Numbered from the stretch's first letter, positions 32,602-41,410 are shown. The stretch: DNA of 64,000 nt from Microbacterium sp. ACRRU (GCF_022346945.1 NZ_JAKRNI010000009.1:1-64000); one strand, 5' to 3'. Numbers and translations are program-made. Notes: generated by a model not told the origin, from the letters alone.

Positions 32602-33927
32602 ATGACCCAGGATCACCGTTTCGGCTTCCGAACGCGCGCACTGCACGCGGGCGGTACGCCGGACGCCGCGACCGGAGCGCGCGCCGTGCCGATCTACCAG
32701 ACGTCGTCCTTCGTCTTCGACGGAGCCGCGGATGCCGGGAACCTCTTCGCCCTGCAGAAGTACGGCAACATCTACTCGCGCATCGGCAACCCGACGGTCG
32801 CCGCGCTCGAGGAGCGTCTGGCCTCGCTCGAGGGCGGGATCGGTGCCGTCGCCACGGCTTCGGGGATGAGCGCGGAGTTCATCGCCTTCGCCGCCCTCGT
32901 CGGAGCGGGTGACCATGTGGTCGCCTCCGCTCACCTGTACGGCGGAACGGTCACGCAGCTGGATGTGACGCTGCGTCGCTTCGGCGTCGAGACGACGTTC
33001 GTGGCCTCCAGCGACCCGGCCGACTATGCCGCCGCCATCCGCCCCGAGACGAAGGTGCTCTACGTCGAGACCATCGGCAACCCCTCGGGGGAGATCGCCG
33101 ACATCGCCGGTCTCGCCGAGGTCGCGCACGCGGCCGGCATCCCGCTCATGGTCGATTCCACGCTCGCCACCCCGTACCTCGCGCGTCCCCTCGAGCACGG
33201 GGCGGACATCGTCATCCACTCCGTCACGAAGTTCCTCGGCGGGCACGGCACCACCCTCGGCGGTGTGGTGGTCGAGAAGGGCACCTTCGACTGGGGCAAC
33301 GGCAAGTTCCCGCAGATGACCGAGCCCGTGGACTCCTACGGCGGCATCCGCTGGTGGGACAACTTCGGCGAGTACGGGTTCCTCACGCGACTGCGCAGCG
33401 AGCAGTTGCGCGACATCGGACCTGCGCTGAGCCCGCAGTCGGCTTTCCTCCTGCTCCAGGGGATCGAGACGCTGCCGCAGCGCATCGATGCGCACCTGGC
33501 CAACGCGCGCATCGTCGCCGAATGGTTGGACTCGGATCCGCGGATCTCGTATGTGACGTGGGCCGGGCTGCCCGGCCACCCGCACCACGATCGCGCGCAG
33601 ACCTATCTGCCGCTCGGCCCCGGATCCGTCTTCGCCTTCGGCGTGCGTCCTCCCGCCGCCGACACCGCAGCGGATGCCGCCCGGCGAGCGGGGGAGGCCG
33701 TCATCGACGCCCTGCAGCTGGCATCCCACCTCGCGAACATCGGGGACGCACGGACACTGGTCATCCACCCGGCATCGACGACCCACCGCCAGTTGACGGA
33801 TGCGCAGCTCGCACAGGCCGGTGTCGCCCCGGACCTCATCCGGATCTCGGTCGGGCTGGAGGATGCGGAGGACATCCTGTGGGATCTGGACCAGGCGCTC
33901 GTCGCCGCGACAGGAGTGACCCGATGA
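32602..33927 (+). CDS. metY: O-acetylhomoserine aminocarboxypropyltransferase (sulfhydrylase)
   Basis: PLP enzyme (441 aa) of the Cys/Met metabolism family that makes homocysteine and acetate from O-acetylhomoserine and sulfide. Visible are YSRIGNPTVAALEERLASLEGG, ATASGMSAEF, HLYGGT, the PLP-Lys in HSVTKFLGGHGT (about 209), and the long insertion with GGIRWWDNFGEYGFLTRLR that is typical of MetY rather than MetB. The ATG follows AAGGACA. It is 15 nt after acs and overlaps the CoA-binding gene by ATGA. Its partner metX is not in this window. Confidence 0.94.
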   Translation: MTQDHRFGFRTRALHAGGTPDAATGARAVPIYQTSSFVFDGAADAGNLFALQKYGNIYSRIGNPTVAALEERLASLEGGIGAVATASGMSAEFIAFAALVGAGDHVVASAHLYGGTVTQLDVTLRRFGVETTFVASSDPADYAAAIRPETKVLYVETIGNPSGEIADIAGLAEVAHAAGIPLMVDSTLATPYLARPLEHGADIVIHSVTKFLGGHGTTLGGVVVEKGTFDWGNGKFPQMTEPVDSYGGIRWWDNFGEYGFLTRLRSEQLRDIGPALSPQSAFLLLQGIETLPQRIDAHLANARIVAEWLDSDPRISYVTWAGLPGHPHHDRAQTYLPLGPGSVFAFGVRPPAADTAADAARRAGEAVIDALQLASHLANIGDARTLVIHPASTTHRQLTDAQLAQAGVAPDLIRISVGLEDAEDILWDLDQALVAATGVTR

Positions 33928-34484
33928 CCGACGTGACCGGCGCCGCGTGCGCCCTCCCCGCCGCTCCGGCAGCCGAGACGCCTTCCGAGCGGACGTGGCA
34001 GGGGCCCGGGGCGCAGGCGCGCTTCGCGCTGCTGCGCTCGGCGCGTTCGATCGCGCTCGTCGGGGCATCGGACAACCCCGCGCGAGCAAGCTACTTCGTC
34101 GGGACCTATCTGCTGAGCAGTTCGCCGTACGAGGTGTACTTCGTCAATCCGCGTGCCGAGACGATCCTCGGCCGCCCGGCCTACGCCTCGTTGGCGGATC
34201 TCCCGGTGGTGCCCGACATCGTGGACGTCTTCCGCCGCCACGACGACCTGCCCTCCGTCGCGGAGGAGGCCGTCGCCGTCGGCGCGTCGACGCTGTGGCT
34301 CCAGCTCGGTTCCTGGCACGAGGGCGCGGCGGCCGTCGCCGAAGAAGCCGGGCTGTCGGTGGTGATGGACCGGTGCGTGAAGATCGAGCACGCGCGCTTC
34401 CACGGCGGGCTGCACCTCGCCGGTTTCGACACGGGCGTGGTCAGCGCGAAGCGGCAACAGCTGAGCCGCCCCGCCGGCCTGTAG
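33924..34484 (+). CDS. CoA-binding domain protein (YccU-like)
   Basis: A 186-residue protein made of a single Rossmann-type CoA-binding domain: SIALVGASDNPARASYFVGTYL (partly quoted, from about residue 44), VYFVNPRAETILGRPAYASLADLP, and GASTLWLQLGSWHEGAAAVAEEAGLSVVMDRC. Such stand-alone domains resemble the N-terminal part of succinyl-CoA synthetase alpha, but this one lacks the catalytic ligase parts. Its function is unknown. The 4-nt overlap with metY and the nearby acetyl-CoA synthetase suggest a role tied to CoA or acetyl-CoA in the same module. Confidence 0.82.
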   Translation: MTDVTGAACALPAAPAAETPSERTWQGPGAQARFALLRSARSIALVGASDNPARASYFVGTYLLSSSPYEVYFVNPRAETILGRPAYASLADLPVVPDIVDVFRRHDDLPSVAEEAVAVGASTLWLQLGSWHEGAAAVAEEAGLSVVMDRCVKIEHARFHGGLHLAGFDTGVVSAKRQQLSRPAGL

Positions 34485-34493
34485 AATAGGTCA
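34482..34493 (+). promoter_or_regulatory. -10 box for rpoZ, with an ATG at the predicted +1
   Basis: TAGAAT at 34482-34487, 6 nt, then an ATG at 34494 that is in frame with rpoZ. The box overlaps the stop codon of the CoA-binding gene. Confidence 0.55.
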
Positions 34494-34547
34494 ATGCGCG
34501 CTTTCGGGCGCGCCCTCAGACAATCCCGCCGAACCAGGAGGTTCCCC

Positions 34548-34802
34548 ATGGCCGGACGTGACAAGGGCATCATCGACCCGCCCATCGACGCTCTCCTCGA
34601 CAAGGTCGACTCGAAGTACCAGCTCGTCATCTACGCGTCCAAGCGCGCACGTCAGATCAACGACTACTACTCCGACCTGCACGAGGGAAACCTCTTCGAC
34701 AACGTCGGCCCGCTCGTCGACTCCACGGTCGAGGACAAGCCGCTGACGATCGCTCTTCACGAGATCCACGAGGACAAGCTGCGCCTTCGCGCCGCCGAGT
34801 GA
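34548..34802 (+). CDS. rpoZ: RNA polymerase omega subunit
   Basis: Omega subunit, which helps assemble beta-prime into RNA polymerase. The 84-residue product has the conserved [31 protein letters not shown] helix pair (partly quoted) and ends [18 protein letters not shown]. The ATG at 34548 has a perfect AGGAGG 6 nt upstream. An in-frame ATG at 34494 sits at the predicted transcription start and would add an 18-residue basic extension. In mycobacteria rpoZ directly follows gmk; here six genes separate them. Confidence 0.95.
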   Translation: MAGRDKGIIDPPIDALLDKVDSKYQLVIYASKRARQINDYYSDLHEGNLFDNVGPLVDSTVEDKPLTIALHEIHEDKLRLRAAE

Positions 34803-34820
34803 TCCGTCCCAGAAGTGACG

Positions 34821-34853
34821 ATGCCCCGGGCGGCTGTCCGCCGTCCGGGGCAT
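34821..34853 (+). terminator. Hairpin between rpoZ and metK
   Basis: ATGCCCCGG (34821-34829) pairs with CCGGGGCAT (34845-34853), with an inner GCGG/CCGC. It lies 18 bp after rpoZ and lacks a T-tract, ending in ACTTGTG. A CATACT element at 34851 overlaps its 3' arm and may serve metK. Confidence 0.6.
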
Positions 34854-34894
34854 ACTTGTGCCCGTCCCCAGCCCGAAACCGACCGGGAGTCGTC

Positions 34895-36088
34895 TTGACC
34901 GACCTGCGCCTGTTCACGTCCGAGTCCGTCACCGAAGGACACCCCGACAAGATCTGCGACCAGATCTCCGACAGCATCCTCGACGCGATCCTCGCCGACG
35001 ACCCCACCGGACGCGTCGCCGTCGAAACGCTCGTGACGACCGGCCTCGTCCACGTCGCCGGCGAGGTGTCCACGAGCGCCTACGTCGAGATCCCCGCCAT
35101 CGTCCGCGAGGTGGTCAACCGCATCGGCTACACCTCGAGCGAAAAGGGCTTCGATGGCGACTCGTGCGGTGTGAGCGTGTCGATCGGCGCGCAGTCCTCC
35201 GACATCGCCGCGGGCGTCAACAAGGCGTTCGAGCAGCGCGAGCGCGGTTCGGTCGACCCTCGCGACCTGCAGGGTGCGGGCGACCAGGGCATCATGTTCG
35301 GCTTCGCCACCAATGAGACCCCGCAGCTCATGCCGATGGCGGCGTGGACCGCGCACCGCATCGCCGAGCGCCTCACGGCTGTGCGCCGTGACGGCACGCT
35401 TCCGTTCCTGCGGCCGGACGGCAAGACGCAGGTCACCCTCGGCTACGACGGCCACACGCCCCGCACCGTGGATTCGGTCGTGCTGTCCACGCAGCACCAC
35501 CCCGACATCTCGCAGGACGAGCTGCGCGCGCTGGTGCAGGCGGAGGTCATCGACCCGGTCCTGCGCGACACAGGGCTCGCCCTCCCCGACGTGCAGTACT
35601 ACATCAACCCCGCCGGTCCCTTCGTCATCGGCGGACCGAAGGGCGACGCGGGCCTGACCGGCCGCAAGATCATCATCGACACCTACGGCGGGGCCTCGCG
35701 GCACGGCGGCGGCGCCTTCAGCGGCAAAGACCCGTCGAAGGTCGACCGTTCGGCGGCCTACGCCATGCGCTGGGTCGCCAAGAACGCGGTCGCGGCCGGG
35801 CTCGCCGACCGCCTCGAGGTGCAGGTGGCCTACGCCATCGGCAAGGCGAACCCCGTCGGTCTCTACGTCGAATCGTTCGGCACCGCCCACGTGCCCGACG
35901 ACACCATCGTCCGCGCCATTCGCGACGTGTTCGACCTGCGCCCCAAGGCGATCATCGATCAGCTCGACCTGCTTCGCCCGATCTACGCCCAGACCGCGGC
36001 GTACGGTCACTTCGGCCGCGAACTGCCCGACTTCACCTGGGAACGCACCGACCGCGTCGACGACCTGCGCGCGGCCGCCGGACTCTGA
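34895..36088 (+). CDS. metK: S-adenosylmethionine synthetase
   Basis: Makes S-adenosylmethionine from methionine and ATP. The 397-residue enzyme has [18 protein letters not shown] with the substrate His and Asp, the [12 protein letters not shown] motif (about 126-137), and the phosphate-binding [19 protein letters not shown] (about 271-289). The start is TTG at 34895, fixed by the conserved [11 protein letters not shown] and a GGGAG 5 nt upstream. It follows the sulfur module by one gene, so homocysteine, methionine and SAM steps lie close together. No SAM riboswitch fits in the 92-bp gap. Confidence 0.97.
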   Translation: MTDLRLFTSESVTEGHPDKICDQISDSILDAILADDPTGRVAVETLVTTGLVHVAGEVSTSAYVEIPAIVREVVNRIGYTSSEKGFDGDSCGVSVSIGAQSSDIAAGVNKAFEQRERGSVDPRDLQGAGDQGIMFGFATNETPQLMPMAAWTAHRIAERLTAVRRDGTLPFLRPDGKTQVTLGYDGHTPRTVDSVVLSTQHHPDISQDELRALVQAEVIDPVLRDTGLALPDVQYYINPAGPFVIGGPKGDAGLTGRKIIIDTYGGASRHGGGAFSGKDPSKVDRSAAYAMRWVAKNAVAAGLADRLEVQVAYAIGKANPVGLYVESFGTAHVPDDTIVRAIRDVFDLRPKAIIDQLDLLRPIYAQTAAYGHFGRELPDFTWERTDRVDDLRAAAGL

Positions 36089-36091
36089 CGT

Positions 36092-36119
36092 GCGGACGCC
36101 CACGCCGGGCGTGCACCGC
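36092..36119 (+). terminator. Hairpin after metK
   Basis: ACGCCC-acgcc-GGGCGT (36096-36112), extended by GCGG/CCGC across a small bulge, 4 bp after the metK stop. There is no T-tract. A second inverted pair, CGGCATCCG (36133-36141) and CGGATGCCG (36166-36174), follows in the same gap. Confidence 0.45.
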
Positions 36120-36235
36120 GTCGCCGCGCTCCCGGCATCCGCTGCGCTCCCGGTGCGGTGGGGCCCGGATGCCGCGCGCCCGACCGCCGCACCCGCGGGG
36201 GCGGACGCGCCTCGGCGCAGGAGCGGAGACGGCGC

Positions 36236-38218
36236 ATGAGCGCCCGGCGCGTGGCGCGCGTGCAGCTGGACTCCCCGGTGCCGCAGCTCGACCGGCTGTT
36301 CGACTACGCCATCCCGCATCCCCTCGTGTCCGAGGTCGTGCCCGGAGTGCGCGTCAAGGTGCCGCTGCGTTCCGCGGGCCGCATGATGGAGGCCTACGTC
36401 ATCGAGGTCGTGGCCGACGACGGCACCGAGCGACCGCTGTCGTCCATCGAGGCGGTCGTCTCGTCGATGCCGGTGCTGCCCGAACGGCTGTTCACGCTCG
36501 CCCGGCGCGTCGCCGACCGTGCCGCCGGCTCGGTGAGCGACGTGCTGCGGCTCGCGGTGCCCAAGCGCATGGTGCGTGCCGAGAAGGCTTGGCTGGCCGC
36601 CGCACCACCCGAGGCTCCGGTCGTCGTCGAGGCCGCGCGCGTCCGGGCCGACGCCGTGCTCGCTCCCTATGCGGGACTCGTCGACACGCTCGATGACGGC
36701 GGACGTGTCGCGGTGGACGCCCCACCGCATCCCTCGGGCGATCAGCCCCGCGGAGCATGGGCGGATCTTCTCGCCGCCGCCGCCGTGCACACGCTCGCAC
36801 GGGGCAGGAGTGCGGTGCTCGTGGTGCCGGATTACCGCGATCAAGCGCAGCTCATGGCGGCGCTGTCCGAGCTGGTCCCCGACGATGCGGTCGTGCGCGA
36901 TGACGCCGACCAGTCGGGTCCCGCGCGCTACGCACAGTACCTGCGCACCCTCGCGCCGGTGCCGGTGATCGTGGTGGGCCGGCGCTCCGCCGTGTACGCA
37001 CCGGCGCACGACACCGGCCTCGTCGCCATCTGGGACGACGGGGACTCGCTGCTGGCCGAGCCTCTGGCTCCCGGCGTCCATGCGCGCGACGCGGCGCTGG
37101 TGCGGCAAGAGCTCGAGGGATCGGCGCTGGTGTTCGCCGGGCACACCCGCACCACCGACGTGCAACGCCTGGTCGACGTGGGTTACGTGCGCGAGTCCGC
37201 GCCGAAGCGACGCACGAGCCCCCGGGTGGTGCTCAGCGCGACGAGGGAGGGCGAACCACGCACCGCGCGCGTGCCTTCGTCGGCGTTCGCGGCGGCGCGC
37301 GAGGCACTGGCCCACGGTCCTGTCCTCGTGCAGGTCGCCCGTCCCGGGTATGCGCCGTCTCTGGTGTGCGCGGACTGCCGTCGGCCGGCCCGCTGCGCGC
37401 ACTGCGCCGGCCCGTTGCGCGCCGCCCGCCCCGGAGCGACGCCGGTGTGCGCCTGGTGCGGACGCAGCGCTCACGCGTGGACCTGCGGACACTGCGGGTC
37501 GGTCAAGCTGCGCATGGCCTCATCCGGCAGCGAACGCACCGCCGACGAACTGGGTCGTGCCTTCCCGAACACGCGCGTGATCGTCGCCGACGGCACGCAT
37601 CCGGTGGCCGAAGTGGATGCCGCTCCGGCCCTGGTGATCGCCACGCGCGGCGCCGAGCCCCTCGCGCGCGGCGGGTACCGCGCGGTGATCCTGCTCGATG
37701 GCGATCGCATGCTGCAGAACGAGGCCCTCCGCATCGGCGAGAGCTGCCTGCGCTGGTGGTCGAACGCGGCCGCCCTGGCCGCGCCCGGGGCGCCGGTCCA
37801 TCTCGTGGGCGTCGCGGGCCCCGTCGCGCGCGCGCTCGCGACGTGGACGCAGCCCGCCTACGCCCGCGCCGAGCTCGTCGACCGGGCACCGCTGCGCATG
37901 CCGCCGGCCGTCCGGGTCGCGAGCGTCGAGGGACACGCCCGAAGCGTCGATGCACTGCTCACCGAACTGCGCGAGGCCGTACCGGATCTCGATGCACTCG
38001 CCGTTCTCGGTCCCGTCGACACCTCCGCACCCCCCGACACCCCGACGTCGCGCGCCCTGGTGCGATTCGACTACGCGCACGGACGCGCCGTGGCCGAGGC
38101 CCTGCGCGCGGGTGTCATCGCCGACGCCCTCCGCGCGCGGAAGTCGACGAAGGACAAGGGTCCGAGGCCTCGCAATACACTCAGAGTGCGGCTCGATCTC
38201 CCCGAGCCCGACCTCTGA
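36236..38218 (+). CDS. priA: Actinobacterial PriA-like primosomal protein N', helicase motifs degenerate
   Basis: A 660-residue homologue of the replication-restart helicase PriA. The N-terminal DNA-binding domain is intact (RVQLDSPVPQLDRLFDYAIP), and the zinc-binding insertion has four CxxC-type pairs (CADC, CAHC, CAWC, CGHC at about 380-420). The helicase core lacks Walker A: the expected GxTGSGKT region reads VVPDYRDQ-like sequence with no P-loop. This loss is general in actinobacterial PriA, so it may act as a structural primosome factor. The ATG at 36236 follows GGAGAC. The order metK-priA-fmt-rsmB matches mycobacteria. Confidence 0.9.
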   Translation: MSARRVARVQLDSPVPQLDRLFDYAIPHPLVSEVVPGVRVKVPLRSAGRMMEAYVIEVVADDGTERPLSSIEAVVSSMPVLPERLFTLARRVADRAAGSVSDVLRLAVPKRMVRAEKAWLAAAPPEAPVVVEAARVRADAVLAPYAGLVDTLDDGGRVAVDAPPHPSGDQPRGAWADLLAAAAVHTLARGRSAVLVVPDYRDQAQLMAALSELVPDDAVVRDDADQSGPARYAQYLRTLAPVPVIVVGRRSAVYAPAHDTGLVAIWDDGDSLLAEPLAPGVHARDAALVRQELEGSALVFAGHTRTTDVQRLVDVGYVRESAPKRRTSPRVVLSATREGEPRTARVPSSAFAAAREALAHGPVLVQVARPGYAPSLVCADCRRPARCAHCAGPLRAARPGATPVCAWCGRSAHAWTCGHCGSVKLRMASSGSERTADELGRAFPNTRVIVADGTHPVAEVDAAPALVIATRGAEPLARGGYRAVILLDGDRMLQNEALRIGESCLRWWSNAAALAAPGAPVHLVGVAGPVARALATWTQPAYARAELVDRAPLRMPPAVRVASVEGHARSVDALLTELREAVPDLDALAVLGPVDTSAPPDTPTSRALVRFDYAHGRAVAEALRAGVIADALRARKSTKDKGPRPRNTLRVRLDLPEPDL

Positions 38219-38267
38219 GCGCCGTCTTCCGGTCCCACCCACCCGCATCCGAAGCGTGAGGAGAACC

Positions 38268-39185
38268 ATGCGCCTCGTCTTCGCCGGCACCCCCGCCGTC
38301 GCCGTCCCCTCTCTGCGCGCCCTGGCGAGCGGTCCGCACGAGATCGCCGCGGTGGTCACCCGGTCCGACGCGCCGCTCGGTCGCAAGCGGGTGCTGACGC
38401 CGTCGCCGACCGCGCAGGCCGCCGAGGAGCTCGGCATCCCGATCATCAAGGCCGACCGTCTGGATGCCGACGCCACCGCCCGCATCACCGCGCTCGAGCC
38501 CGAACTGGGCGTCATCGTGGCGTACGGGGGGCTCGTGCGCGAGCCGCTGCTGTCGGCGCCCGCGCACGGCTGGATCAACCTGCACTTCTCGCTCCTTCCA
38601 CGGTGGCGTGGTGCGGCACCGGTGCAGCGCGCGCTGATCGCCGGCGATCGCGAGACCGGAGCGAGCGTGTTCCAGCTCGTCGCTGAACTGGATGCCGGCG
38701 ACGTCTACGCCGAGGAACGCTTCACGGTTCCCGAGAACGCCACCGCGGGGGAGGTCCTCGACGCCCTCGCCGATCTCGGCGCACCGCTGCTCGCCCGCGT
38801 CGTGGACACGATCGCCGACGGCTCGGCGGTCGCGACGCCGCAGGGCGGCGACGCCACCCTCGCCCCGAAGCTGACCTTGGCCGACGGTGCACTCGACTTC
38901 ACTCAGGATGCCGCGACCCTGCGGGCGCGCATCGCCGGGGTCACGCCCGAACCCGGTGCGCACACCACTCTCGACGGCGCACGTCTGAAAGTGCTACGCG
39001 CCTCGGCGAGCGCGGCGGATCCGATCTCACCGGGCCGGGTCGTGGCATCCGGCCGAGAGATCCTGGTCGGAACCGCCACCGCGCCGCTGCGCCTGGAGAC
39101 CGTGCAGCCCGCCGGCAAGGGCGCCATGGCCGCGGGCGACTGGTTCCGTGGCCTGCGCACGAGCGAACCGGTGCTGGGATCGTGA
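38268..39185 (+). CDS. fmt: Methionyl-tRNA formyltransferase
   Basis: Formylates initiator Met-tRNA. The 305-residue protein has the N-terminal MRLVFAGTPAVAVPSLRAL, a folate-binding core with the signature NLHFSLLPRWRGAAPVQRAL (about 102-121), QLVAELDAGDVYAEE, and a C-terminal OB-like domain. The ATG follows GAGGAGAACC, a strong ribosome site. The stop overlaps rsmB by GTGA. Confidence 0.97.
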   Translation: MRLVFAGTPAVAVPSLRALASGPHEIAAVVTRSDAPLGRKRVLTPSPTAQAAEELGIPIIKADRLDADATARITALEPELGVIVAYGGLVREPLLSAPAHGWINLHFSLLPRWRGAAPVQRALIAGDRETGASVFQLVAELDAGDVYAEERFTVPENATAGEVLDALADLGAPLLARVVDTIADGSAVATPQGGDATLAPKLTLADGALDFTQDAATLRARIAGVTPEPGAHTTLDGARLKVLRASASAADPISPGRVVASGREILVGTATAPLRLETVQPAGKGAMAAGDWFRGLRTSEPVLGS

Positions 39186-40555
39186 GCGTGCAAGGGGCGC
39201 GCGCGGTCGCCTACGACGTCCTGCGCGCGGTCACGACAGATGAGGCGTACGCCAATCTTCTGCTGCCGCACGCGATCGACCGGGCGAAGCTGGATGCCAA
39301 GGACGCCGGTCTCGCCACCGAACTGACGTACGGCACCCTGCGGCGCCGTGGCACCTACGACGCCATCATCGCGGCGGCCGCCGATCGCACCGTCGACCGC
39401 ATCGATCCGCCGGTGCTCGACGCGCTGCGCCTCGGGGTGCATCAGCTGCTGTCGACGCGGGTGGCCTCGCACGCCGCCGTCAACGAGTCGGTCGAGCTCG
39501 CCCGCCGCCACGGTGGCGGGCGCGGAGCCGCGGGGTTCACCAACGCCGTTCTGCGCCGCGTGTCCCGTGAGACCCCCGGGCATTGGATGGAGCGGATCAC
39601 CGACGCGGCGCGCAGCGACGACGAGCGACTGGGTCTGCGCAGCGCGCACCCCGTCTGGATCGTGCGGGCACTTCGCCGCGCGCTGGCCGCCGAAGGACGC
39701 GCCGACGAGCTCGACACGCTCCTCGTGGCCGACAACGACGCACCCCGCGTGGCGATGGTCGCTCTTCCCGGACTCGCCGACATCCCCGACGACGCCAAGC
39801 ACGCGCGCTACGCCCCGACAGCGTTCTTCACGCGCGGCGGCGACCCCGACGCCCTCATCCGCAGCACCGAGGGACGCATCCGTGTCCAGGACGAAGGGTC
39901 GCAGCTCGCGGCTCTGGCGCTCAGCCGCGTGCGTCCCGTCGTCGCGGGGGAGAGGTGGCTCGATCTGTGCGCCGGCCCCGGCGGCAAGACGGCGCTCCTG
40001 GCGGCCGAGGCCCTCGCCGCGGGCGCCCACCTCGACGCCAACGAGATCGCGCCCGCTCGTGCGGGGCTGGTCCGTCGGGCCGTGGCATCCGTTCCGCTCG
40101 AGGTCGAGGTCACGGAGGAGGACGGACGCGACCGCGCTGCCCGCGCGCCGGGGACGTACGACCGCATCCTGGTCGACGCGCCCTGCACGGGGATCGGGGC
40201 CCTGCGCCGTCGACCCGAGGCGCGGTGGCGCAAGACCCCGGCCGATGTTCCCGACCTCACCGCGCTGCAGCTCGAACTCGTGCGGGCGGGGCTCGGCGCG
40301 CTCGCGCCCGGCGGCGTGCTGGCGTACGTGACGTGCTCCCCGCACCTCGCGGAGACGGCGGGCGTCCTCGCCGAGGTGCGCCGCGAATTCGGCAGCACCA
40401 TCGAGGAGCTCGACGCGCGCGCCGTCGTGCGCGACATCGCCGGAGCCGACATCGACCTCCCGCCTCAGTCCGACGGCTCCTTGCGCGCGCAGCTGTGGCC
40501 GCACCGCCACGGGACGGACGCCATGTCGATCGCCCTCCTGCGTCGCCTCCCCTGA
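39182..40555 (+). CDS. rsmB: 16S rRNA (cytosine967-C5)-methyltransferase RsmB
   Basis: SAM-dependent m5C methyltransferase of 16S rRNA (457 aa). The N-terminal third is a NusB-like RNA-binding domain (ARAVAYDVLRAVTTDEAYANLLLP). The methyltransferase domain has SAM motif LDLCAGPGGKTALLAAE (about 260-276), DAPCTGIGALRRRPEARW with one catalytic Cys, and VTCSPHLAETAGVL with the other. The GTG overlaps the fmt stop. A perfect 25-bp inverted repeat starts 2 bp after the stop. Confidence 0.95.
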   Translation: MSVQGARAVAYDVLRAVTTDEAYANLLLPHAIDRAKLDAKDAGLATELTYGTLRRRGTYDAIIAAAADRTVDRIDPPVLDALRLGVHQLLSTRVASHAAVNESVELARRHGGGRGAAGFTNAVLRRVSRETPGHWMERITDAARSDDERLGLRSAHPVWIVRALRRALAAEGRADELDTLLVADNDAPRVAMVALPGLADIPDDAKHARYAPTAFFTRGGDPDALIRSTEGRIRVQDEGSQLAALALSRVRPVVAGERWLDLCAGPGGKTALLAAEALAAGAHLDANEIAPARAGLVRRAVASVPLEVEVTEEDGRDRAARAPGTYDRILVDAPCTGIGALRRRPEARWRKTPADVPDLTALQLELVRAGLGALAPGGVLAYVTCSPHLAETAGVLAEVRREFGSTIEELDARAVVRDIAGADIDLPPQSDGSLRAQLWPHRHGTDAMSIALLRRLP

Positions 40556-40556
40556 A

Positions 40557-40620
40557 GCGCGAGTCGCCACGATTTGTCGCCTCGCCGGGCTCGGCGGCGA
40601 CAAATCGTGGCGACTCGCGC
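40557..40620. repeat. Perfect 25-bp inverted repeat after rsmB
   Basis: The left arm 40557-40581 (GCGCGAGTCGCCACGATTTG and five more bases) is the exact reverse complement of the right arm 40596-40620. The loop is 14 nt, with a further GCC/GGC pair inside. It is far longer than a usual terminator stem and fills most of the rsmB-rpe gap. There is no T-tract. Confidence 0.85.
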
Positions 40621-40642
40621 AGGGCGGCTCGGACCCGACGCG

Positions 40643-40654
40643 GATAATGGAGCC
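40643..40654 (+). promoter_or_regulatory. -10 box and leaderless start of rpe
   Basis: GATAAT at 40643-40648, 6 nt, then the GTG of rpe at 40655. The only purine-rich stretch, GGAG, lies too close to the GTG to act as a normal ribosome site. Confidence 0.5.
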
Positions 40655-41314
40655 GTGCCCCGCATCAATCCGAGCATCCTCGCCGCCGACTTCGTGAACA
40701 TGCAGACGGAGCTCGCCCGCATCGCCGGCGCGGACTTCGTGCACGTCGATGTCATGGACAACCATTTCGTACCGAATCTGACGTTCGGTCCGCAAATGGT
40801 GGGCCGCATCCAGGAGACGAGCCCCGTACCACTGGACGTCCACCTCATGATCGACGACCCCGATCGGTGGGCCCCCGAGTACGCCGAGCTGGGTGCGGCA
40901 TCCGTCACCTTCCACCTCGAAGCCGCGGCATCCCCCGTGTCGTTGGCCCGCACACTCCGGTCGATCGGCGCGCGCGCCGGTGTCGCCGTGAAGCCCGCCA
41001 CCCCCGTGGAGAACCTGTTCGAGGTGCTGAACGAGTTCGACCAGATCCTCGTCATGACGGTCGAGCCGGGGTTCGGGGGCCAGTCCTTCATGCCCGAGAC
41101 GATGCCCAAGCTCCGCGCGCTCGCCGACGAGGCCCGGCGCCGGGGCTCCAGCGTGTGGCTGCAGGTCGACGGCGGGATCGGCGAATCCACCATCGCTCAG
41201 GCCGCCGAGGCGGGAGCCGACACGTTCGTCGCGGGGTCGGCGGTGTTCGGCGCCGATGATCCCGACCGCGCGATCCAGTCGCTCCGCTCCCTCGCCGCCC
41301 GGCACGCGCACTGA
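40655..41314 (+). CDS. rpe: Ribulose-phosphate 3-epimerase
   Basis: Interconverts ribulose 5-phosphate and xylulose 5-phosphate in the pentose phosphate pathway. The 219-residue TIM barrel has INPSILAADF, metal ligands in FVHVDVMDNHFVPNLTFGP (about 28-46), HLMIDDP, the phosphate-binding TVEPGFGGQSF (about 133-143), and QVDGGI. The GTG start matches the conserved PRINPSIL N-terminus. It ends the priA-fmt-rsmB-rpe run; palindromic copy 3 lies 23 bp after the stop. Confidence 0.96.
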   Translation: MPRINPSILAADFVNMQTELARIAGADFVHVDVMDNHFVPNLTFGPQMVGRIQETSPVPLDVHLMIDDPDRWAPEYAELGAASVTFHLEAAASPVSLARTLRSIGARAGVAVKPATPVENLFEVLNEFDQILVMTVEPGFGGQSFMPETMPKLRALADEARRRGSSVWLQVDGGIGESTIAQAAEAGADTFVAGSAVFGADDPDRAIQSLRSLAARHAH

Positions 41315-41337
41315 CCCGGTCCTACGCCGCCCCGTCG

Positions 41338-41410
41338 CACGCATAAACGCGATCCACGCGTAGAAACACGCTGCCCTCGCGTTTATGCGCGCCGATCGCG
41401 TTTATGCCTC
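41338..41410. repeat. 73-bp nested palindromic element, copy 3
   Basis: About 59 of 73 positions match copy 1 when aligned without gaps. Words: GCATAAACGC, GTAGAAACAC, GCGTTTATGC, GCGTTTATGC. The divergence is concentrated in the central loop. It occupies the rpe-hisE gap (210 bp); the remainder of that gap is Pro/Arg-codon-like GC-rich sequence and the hisE promoter. Confidence 0.8.

Noticed and set aside
30259..34089. Minus-strand open frame of over 1200 codons across the permease, acs, metY and the CoA-binding gene
   Set aside because: It spans four overlapping conserved genes and reads as Asp/Gly/Arg/Val repeats without motifs.
34803..34894. SAM riboswitch upstream of metK
   Set aside because: The 92-bp gap holds one simple hairpin and no room or sequence for a SAM-I, SAM-II or SAM-IV fold.
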